NCBI GenBank assembly: GCA_017860345.1
Contig: JAFNAV010000023.1
Coordinates: 1-37,838 of the forward strand
Length of the DNA: 37,838 bases
Direction of reading: 5' to 3'
From: Bacteroidota bacterium
GTDB lineage: Bacteria > Bacteroidota > Bacteroidia > Bacteroidales > Paludibacteraceae
Of this stretch, positions 33,350 to 37,838 are shown one piece after another. Each line of letters opens with the position of its first letter. The first letter of the stretch is position 1. Position numbers and translations under genes: made by a program. The notes under the pieces are model-generated. The model had not been told where the DNA came from, did not search any database, and saw nothing but the letters and a program-made list of their open reading frames with translations.

Positions 33350-34240
33350 TTACTTTATATCAAAATTATAACTACCAATAAGGCTGCCATCTACAAAAAA
33401 GTCAGCTCTGAAAGTTCCCTTGGGCAGCACTTCTTCTACCTTCCAGTATATTACATCAGTAAGTGCTTCGCCGGTGTACTCAAAATCTTTTTTCGACGAA
33501 TAGGTAATTCTTTTGTTTTCAAACTGAAATACATTATTGTCGCTTTTTGTGAGCACTTCGTTGTCCGGTCGCGTTATTCGCAGGTATATGGTTTTTGGCC
33601 CTGTTTGAGCAGTGATATTTTTGGCAATGGTAAAACTAAACTGAAGATTAGCAACTTGCGAAAACCATCCGGTTTTTTTGTTTTTATTGTTCAGTTTTTG
33701 TACACTGAATCCGGTCATATCCAGCTTCGATGCTCTGGTTACTACTTCGTTCAGGTTTTCTTTTTCTTTCGACAGTTGCTGTACCGTTTGCGATGCTTCG
33801 CTGTATTTGCGTTTTACCTCTGTGTTTTCATTTCTAAGTACTTTGTTTTCAGCATTCAGCGAGTCTATCTGGTTTACATATCTTATCATAACCTTTCGTA
33901 CGGTAGCCAGTTCGTTTTTAAGTTCGGTTATGCGGCGCGCATTTGTCGATTTGGTCACGCGTAGCTCTTCGAGTAGCTGCTGTACCTTAACTTTTTGGTT
34001 TTCGAGTAATTTAAATAACGAGTCGTTTCTGATATTGGTGGTGTTATAGCCATCGAACTCAGTTGCTAAATCCTGATATTCACGTTCAACCTGCTGCTTT
34101 TCAAAATTCATCATTTCGGCCACCTCGGCAATTTCGGCTTCTTTTTGTTTTGATTTATTAATGAAATATATCACCGTTATAATCAACGCTATGATTACAA
34201 CTGCCATCACCGAAAGTATTACTAAATTATTTTTCTTCAT
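33350..34240 (-). CDS. Membrane-anchored coiled-coil protein, unknown
   Basis: A 296-residue protein I cannot assign to a named family. It has one N-terminal helix (LVILSVMAVVIIALIITVIYF, about 5-25) and then a long coiled coil, about 30-165, rich in E, K, Q and heptad leucines (KVKVQQLLEELRVTKS, IDSLNAENKVLRNENTEVK). The last 120 residues form a beta-rich domain (LQFSFTIAKNITAQTGPKTIYLRITRP, RITYSSKKDFEYTG, WKVEEVLPKGTFRADFFVDGSLIG in parts). The single helix without a lipobox suggests an inner-membrane anchor with the coil in the periplasm. It follows murF by 43 bp; a link to wall growth or cell division is only positional. Confidence 0.8.
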   Translation of the reverse strand: MKKNNLVILSVMAVVIIALIITVIYFINKSKQKEAEIAEVAEMMNFEKQQVEREYQDLATEFDGYNTTNIRNDSLFKLLENQKVKVQQLLEELRVTKSTNARRITELKNELATVRKVMIRYVNQIDSLNAENKVLRNENTEVKRKYSEASQTVQQLSKEKENLNEVVTRASKLDMTGFSVQKLNNKNKKTGWFSQVANLQFSFTIAKNITAQTGPKTIYLRITRPDNEVLTKSDNNVFQFENKRITYSSKKDFEYTGEALTDVIYWKVEEVLPKGTFRADFFVDGSLIGSYNFDIK

Positions 34241-34257
34241 AAAAATACGTGAAAATA

Positions 34258-34265
34258 CAAAAATA
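34258..34265 (-). promoter_or_regulatory. Candidate -7 element for the coiled-coil gene
   Basis: The minus strand reads TATTTTTG, a TAnnTTTG match 18 bp before the start codon. No TTG at -33; in AT-rich DNA this could be chance. Confidence 0.25.
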
Positions 34266-34283
34266 TCTAATCCTAAATAAAAG

Positions 34284-35585
34284 TTATAAATCTGCTAATA
34301 TCTTTTCAAGCTTTATTCCTCTCGATCCCTTTATCAGCACATAACTGTTATTTATATCCTTGTTCGTCTGTAAATAGGCGAGCAGTTCATCTGCATTCTG
34401 GTAGCATTCGTAAGTGTTTTGCGTGGCGGCAAACCTTGCGCCTACAAGTATTACCCGCTCAAACTCGTACTTTCCCAGCAGATCAATGATTTGTTGGTGC
34501 TCGCTTTCGCTTTGGTCGCCAAGCTCAAACATATCTCCCAGTATCAGTACTTTATGCTGAACGTCCATTTGTCCGAAATTAATTATAGCTGCTCTCATGC
34601 TGGTAGGGTTGGCGTTGTAAGCATCTACCACTAACTTGTTTTTGTCGGTAATTGTTAGCTGCGACCGGTTGTTCTGCGGGCTGTATTTTTCAAGTCCCGC
34701 TTTGATACTTAGGTTGCTAACCCCAAAATAATTACCAATAGTTACCGCAGCCAACACATTTTCAGCATTATAAACACCTATAAGCTGCGTGTTTATTTCA
34801 AATTCATCATCGGTATTGCATATCATGTTCAGGTAGGGCGAGCATGATTTTACTTTACCTGTAATTTTGTTCGTTTCTTTTTTATCGCTAAGCAGGTAAG
34901 GTATCAGGCGTTCATTAGTCACAAATCCGGAGCGTTTCACCATTTCCTGCAGGTGTTCGTTGCCTTCGTTGATAAAAACTTTGCTGCCATGGGCAAAGAT
35001 ATTTTCGTACAGTTCGGCTTTGGTGCTTTTTACACCGTCGAACGACCCAAACCCTTCGAGATGCGCTTTTCCTACGTTGGTAATAATTCCAAAGTCGGGG
35101 CAGGCTATTGCAGCCAGCTGCCGTATTTCGCCCGGATGGTTAGCGCCCATTTCCACTACGGCCATTTCATGTTCCGCTTTCAGTTGTAACAGGGTAAGCG
35201 GCACACCTATATGGTTGTTAAGGTTGCCTTGAGTATACAGTAAGTTATATTTTTCTTTCAGTACACTTGCAATCAACTCCTTGGTTGTAGTTTTACCATT
35301 GGTACCTGTGATTCCTATGATAGTTGTTCCCAGCTGTTTGCGGTGATGGCGGGCCAGTTGTTGCAAAGCGTCCAGCACATCGTCCACCAGTATATAGCGC
35401 TCATCCGGGGCATATTGTTTATCATCCACCACAGCATAAGCGCATCCGTTCTCTATAGCTTTGGCAGCAAAGGTGTTTGCGTTAAAATTATCGCCTTTCA
35501 GAGCAAAAAATATTGATCCCTCAGGACAGTTTCTACTGTCGGTACATATTACAGGATGTTGCAGAAACAATTGGTACAATTTCAT
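34284..35585 (-). CDS. murF: UDP-N-acetylmuramoyl-tripeptide--D-alanyl-D-alanine ligase
   Basis: Last cytoplasmic amino-acid addition of peptidoglycan precursor synthesis: joins D-Ala-D-Ala to UDP-MurNAc-tripeptide using ATP. I start at the ATG at 35583-35585 (433 residues; MKLYQLFLQHPVICTDSRNCP), because TDSR...FFALKG is the family N-terminus, whereas the open frame extends 14 codons further. The P-loop IGITGTNGKTTTKELIA is at about 90-106; then EMGANHPGEI, TNVGKAHLEGFG, the YNANPTSM motif and LGDMFELGD follow in order, all diagnostic for MurF. A -7-like box lies about 40 bp upstream. Confidence 0.96.
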   Translation of the reverse strand: MKLYQLFLQHPVICTDSRNCPEGSIFFALKGDNFNANTFAAKAIENGCAYAVVDDKQYAPDERYILVDDVLDALQQLARHHRKQLGTTIIGITGTNGKTTTKELIASVLKEKYNLLYTQGNLNNHIGVPLTLLQLKAEHEMAVVEMGANHPGEIRQLAAIACPDFGIITNVGKAHLEGFGSFDGVKSTKAELYENIFAHGSKVFINEGNEHLQEMVKRSGFVTNERLIPYLLSDKKETNKITGKVKSCSPYLNMICNTDDEFEINTQLIGVYNAENVLAAVTIGNYFGVSNLSIKAGLEKYSPQNNRSQLTITDKNKLVVDAYNANPTSMRAAIINFGQMDVQHKVLILGDMFELGDQSESEHQQIIDLLGKYEFERVILVGARFAATQNTYECYQNADELLAYLQTNKDINNSYVLIKGSRGIKLEKILADL

Positions 35586-35624
35586 CTTGGGTGTAGCCTG
35601 AATGTTTTTATGATAAACCAGCTG

Positions 35625-35632
35625 CAAAAATA
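35625..35632 (-). promoter_or_regulatory. Candidate -7 element for murF
   Basis: The minus strand reads TATTTTTG (TAnnTTTG match) 40 bp before the preferred murF start. A TTTG lies 16 bp further up, shorter than the usual 19-21 bp spacing. Confidence 0.35.
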
Positions 35633-35677
35633 ATCATAAAAACAAGACCAAAACGTTATAGGATTTATAATATTCAC

Positions 35678-35713
35678 AAAAAAAGGCTAAACCCTTTTCA
35701 GAATTCAGCCCTC
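35678..35713 (-). terminator. Terminator of the PorT-like gene
   Basis: On the minus strand AGGGCTGAA pairs with TTTAGCCTT (two G-T pairs) across a loop of about 14 bases, followed by a run of seven Ts. It lies 30-60 bp after the stop of the outer-membrane protein gene and separates it from murF. Confidence 0.6.
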
Positions 35714-35741
35714 TGGGTATGTTTATGGCATATACTTGTTT

Positions 35742-36401
35742 TTAAAACTGATAAACAAGAGATACGTACCAACCGCTTTGACGTAAAAGTTTGCTCGAAT
35801 CAATTTTATTGATGCTATTGATACCGAAGTCATAACCGGCTTTCAGCTGGTAATTTTTCCATTGTACACCGCCACCGGCTCCCATTTGGAAATTGATGCG
35901 ATGAATCAGCGCATTCTTGTATAAATCTTCGGTTCCACTCTTCGGAGCTGTTCCGTAAAGGTCGTCGATAAGCTCCGTGGTTGTTTCGCTGAGTTGAGCA
36001 TTAGTTTTGCGGGGTTGTGCCAGACCTATGTTGATATTAGGCCCTACGAAACCGAATAATTTCAGATTTTTGTTTAACTTCAGGCTATACGAAATACGTA
36101 AAGGCACATCAATAAAATGCCCGTAAGTTTTGTAAGTAACCGAGTCGGCACTGTATCGTTGCATTTTTTCAGCATATACTACCGAGTATAATGCGCCCGT
36201 AAGAAGCGAAAAATTGTGTTTCAGTTCAAATTCCGCATTTACTCCCAAACGAACACCGTTGAAGTAATTGGTGCTGAAATTTTTTCCGGATTGTTTCGGG
36301 CTGATAAATCCGGCTTCGATGCTATATTTCTGCGCTATCGCAGATGTACTGCACGCAGCACACAGTAATATGGCGAAGAAGATGTTTCTGATTCTATTCA
36401 T
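35742..36401 (-). CDS. PorT-like outer-membrane beta-barrel protein
   Basis: A 219-residue exported protein with signal MNRIRNIFFAILLCAACSTSAIAQ and an eight-strand-like barrel of the Bacteroidota OMP_b-brl type: alternating strands such as YSIEAGFISPKQSG, GVRLGVNAEFELKHNFSLLTGALYSVVY and GHFIDVPLRISYSL, LFGFVGPNINIGLA, and the terminal GWYVSLVYQF with the C-terminal Phe. VPL(R)xxY.L is the usual PorT/OMP_b-brl_2 motif. Specific function unknown; related small barrels include parts of the type IX secretion system, but no other such gene is near. It has a -7 box upstream and a terminator after it. Confidence 0.85.
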   Translation of the reverse strand: MNRIRNIFFAILLCAACSTSAIAQKYSIEAGFISPKQSGKNFSTNYFNGVRLGVNAEFELKHNFSLLTGALYSVVYAEKMQRYSADSVTYKTYGHFIDVPLRISYSLKLNKNLKLFGFVGPNINIGLAQPRKTNAQLSETTTELIDDLYGTAPKSGTEDLYKNALIHRINFQMGAGGGVQWKNYQLKAGYDFGINSINKIDSSKLLRQSGWYVSLVYQF

Positions 36402-36442
36402 TATGTTCTCGGTTTCTTGTTTTGTATTATTTTTATACCCTG

Positions 36443-36450
36443 CAAAGATA
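36443..36450 (-). promoter_or_regulatory. -7 element for the PorT-like gene
   Basis: The minus strand reads TATCTTTG, matching TAnnTTTG, 42 bp before the ATG. The -33 TTG is not evident. Confidence 0.5.
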
Positions 36451-36675
36451 GATGTTTTTATTCATTTATATATGTATGAAAATCATTATTTACCGATAAA
36501 TTTGGGCTTTTTAACGGTAAAGGATTGAATTATTAACTAATATTGAATTGTAGATTACCGCAAGGCTATTACAGCATCTATCTTTGTTGTCCGATTAATC
36601 TCATCGGATAGTCAGTTTGTGGTACATCATGCTTATTGAACAGAGTTTTACTTTAAATCTTTTTTTACCAATTTA

Positions 36676-36705
36676 TTGATAAAATAAATAAATGTTATAT
36701 ATTTG
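36676..36705 (+). promoter_or_regulatory. Bacteroides-type promoter for the 200-residue outer-membrane protein gene
   Basis: TTG (36676-36678), 19 bp, TATATTTG (36698-36705): a complete match to the Bacteroidota consensus, with the start site expected about 65 bases before the ATG at 36776. Confidence 0.7.
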
Positions 36706-36775
36706 CACTATTAATTTTTATGATTTTTTACGATAGTCTTTGGATATATTATTTTTAAAAAATGGATACCTGGTT

Positions 36776-37378
36776 ATGACTAAAATTAAATTTGTATTAA
36801 CATCATGCTTTTTGTGTGTTTTTGTACTTCAAAATGCTGTTTGTCAGAGTTTCACGCCATACGTACAGGCAGAAGCCGGAATTTCGACCGACAATAAAAA
36901 CCTGTTGAGGTTTGGAATAGAGTTTGGTAAAACCTATAAATGGTTGGATTTAGGTATAGGGCTCGATTACGAAGGAACTTCTCTGGGTGATGAATATCAC
37001 GTATCGGCTAATTATGTGGCGGGTGACGACGCGTTTAACGATTTGAATTTAGACAAAGAACAGTTTGGGAATTTTGCAAACAATTCTTTGCAATTGATAG
37101 CAAAAGTAGATATTATTGGTCTTTTTACTTCAGACTCCCGGCATCTTTTAAAAATAGGAGGGGGATACGGTGTTTTAAATCGGAAATCTGTTTCGAGCTA
37201 CACTTCACACAACAATGATCAAACCAGTTATAGTCTGACGGTTGAGAATCGGTATGGTTTAACCGGTTCATTCAAATTGAGTTATGAATATAAAGTATTG
37301 CCCGGATTACGAATCGGAGCTTTTTGGGGAGGAGCCTATTCTCCATTCTTAGGTTTTTTAGTCAGAGGTAATTTTTAA
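36776..37378 (+). CDS. Putative outer-membrane beta-barrel protein
   Basis: Started at the ATG at 36776 (200 residues), where a signal peptide begins (MTKIKFVLTSCFLCVFVLQNAVC-QS); the open frame extends 12 codons upstream, close to the predicted transcript start. The mature part shows repeated amphipathic strands: FTPYVQAEAGIST, NLLRFGIEFGKTYKWLDLGIGLDYEG, SLQLIAKVDIIGLF, HLLKIGGGYGV, YGLTGSFKLSYEYKVLPGLRIGAFWGGAYS in parts. It ends with FLVRGNF, an aromatic C-terminus as in barrel proteins. Family not recognised. It is divergent from the PorT-like gene and has a full promoter and a very strong terminator, so it is a single-gene unit. Confidence 0.75.
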   Translation: MTKIKFVLTSCFLCVFVLQNAVCQSFTPYVQAEAGISTDNKNLLRFGIEFGKTYKWLDLGIGLDYEGTSLGDEYHVSANYVAGDDAFNDLNLDKEQFGNFANNSLQLIAKVDIIGLFTSDSRHLLKIGGGYGVLNRKSVSSYTSHNNDQTSYSLTVENRYGLTGSFKLSYEYKVLPGLRIGAFWGGAYSPFLGFLVRGNF

Positions 37379-37494
37379 AAAATTGTTCACGAAAAAACTG
37401 ATGACAGGTTGCTCTGCTTTAGTTGTAAAAAGCGACCTTTGGATGTATGAGCACATCTCCTCAAGATTCTATTTGAATATATTGATATATTTAT

Positions 37495-37548
37495 AAAAAC
37501 GAGTAAAAGCCTGTAAATCATAGATTTTACAGGCTTTTACTCGTTTTT
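37495..37548 (+). terminator. Very long terminator hairpin
   Basis: A perfect 23-bp stem (37495-37517 with 37526-37548; core CGAGTAAAAGCCTGTAAA) with an 8-base loop and Ts on the 3' arm. It follows the outer-membrane protein gene by 117 bp and faces a convergent gene, so it may stop transcription from both directions. Confidence 0.75.
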
Positions 37549-37669
37549 GAAATTCATTCTGTGGAGCTGGAGGGAAGCTCAATCCATATTCTATTTAGCT
37601 GATAATTCAAATTTTAATAACCGTCTATTTCGTCTATAATGATATAATAATCTATAATAGTCTTGTTAT

Positions 37670-37838
37670 TTAGTGATTTAATTTAGATTTCTCCTCTTCA
37701 GCTTTGTTATCCGACACATTTTGCAAGGCGGTACTCGAGCCGACTACTTTTTCATATTCGGCTAATTTTGCTTTGGCCACAGCAAGTTCTCCAGCCATTT
37801 CCTCGAATCTTTTCAGGAGATATTCTGAGCCCTCTATT
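37670..37838 (-). CDS. C-terminal end of an unidentified protein (partial)
   Basis: The last 55 codons of a minus-strand gene that enters from the right edge and stops with TAA at 37672-37670. The readable tail is IEGSEYLLKRFEEMAGELA, then VAKAKLAEYEKVVGSSTALQ and a charged end EEEKSKLNH. It is helical and likely a short coiled coil. Such tails occur after the HTH domain of some XRE-type regulators, but this is only a guess; the main domain is outside the window. Confidence 0.6.
   Translation of the reverse strand, partial: IEGSEYLLKRFEEMAGELAVAKAKLAEYEKVVGSSTALQNVSDNKAEEEKSKLNH

Larger units (their letters stand above)
36402..36775. other. Divergent intergenic region between two outer-membrane protein genes
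   Basis: 374 bp, AT-rich, without a credible coding frame. It contains the minus-strand -7 box at 36443-36450 and the full plus-strand promoter at 36676-36705. Nothing else is recognisable. Confidence 0.5.

Noticed and set aside
36268..36528. An 86-codon plus-strand open frame over the start of the PorT-like gene
   Set aside because: Mostly antisense to the signal peptide of that gene and across its promoter; no independent support.
1..37838. tRNA, rRNA, riboswitch, prophage, toxin-antitoxin or defence loci
   Set aside because: I looked for cloverleaf-like segments, known RNA motifs and typical gene sets and saw none; the HTH/DUF2975 pair is a regulator-membrane pair and not a toxin-antitoxin module.

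Overview
The window is a 37.8 kb piece of a Bacteroidota chromosome, most likely order Bacteroidales (Paludibacter- or Dysgonomonas-like; the genus is a guess). Four things point there: a SusC/SusD pair, an S46 dipeptidyl-peptidase, an IspG with the large central insertion, and many upstream regions carrying the Bacteroides-type promoter (TTG, 19-21 bp, TAnnTTTG) rather than E. coli-type boxes. The genes are mostly ordinary chromosomal ones. I see no rRNA, tRNA, CRISPR array, transposase or prophage.

Layout. 1-1.1 kb: 5' end of aceE (pyruvate dehydrogenase E1), then rimM. 1.4-4.9 kb: a pectin-type pair, a GH28 polygalacturonase-like enzyme and a DUF4861 protein, separated by a long imperfect inverted repeat and a second short repeat. 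5.0-10 kb: a small orphan ORF facing a HTH/DUF2975 pair, a DUF389 membrane protein and a DPP7-type S46 peptidase. 10.6-15 kb: a 1190-residue hybrid-free sensor kinase (PocR + about six PAS + HisKA_3/HATPase) and a CDP-alcohol phosphatidyltransferase. 15-19 kb (minus strand): ispG, queG and a thioredoxin-fold lipoprotein without its CxxC. 19.3-21 kb: malate dehydrogenase and a PerR-like Fur-family regulator with a palindrome over its promoter. 21.2-28.8 kb: Omp85-like barrel and GT2 glycosyltransferase, then susC/susD, closed by a strong terminator. 28.9-36.4 kb (minus strand): Rieske-like lipoprotein, aldo/keto reductase, LemA, TPM-domain protein, FKBP lipoprotein, a membrane coiled-coil protein, murF and a PorT-like barrel. 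36.7-37.8 kb: a divergent second barrel protein, and the 3' end of an unidentified minus-strand gene.

Functionally the window mixes core metabolism and envelope synthesis (aceE, mdh, ispG, queG, murF, phosphatidyltransferase) with polymer and peptide scavenging (GH28, DUF4861, SusCD, S46 peptidase) and redox/stress control (PerR-like regulator, thioredoxin-like and Rieske-like lipoproteins). There is no obvious defence or mobile gene system. The most unusual content is in the intergenic DNA: four different non-coding repeat-like elements (3243-3549, 3630-3689, about 14249-14280, 29415-29590), none linked to a transposase, at least two of which resemble motifs I remember from other Bacteroidota genomes. 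I also highlight two redox folds that appear to have lost canonical ligands, and an orphan PocR/multi-PAS kinase with a cysteine cluster.
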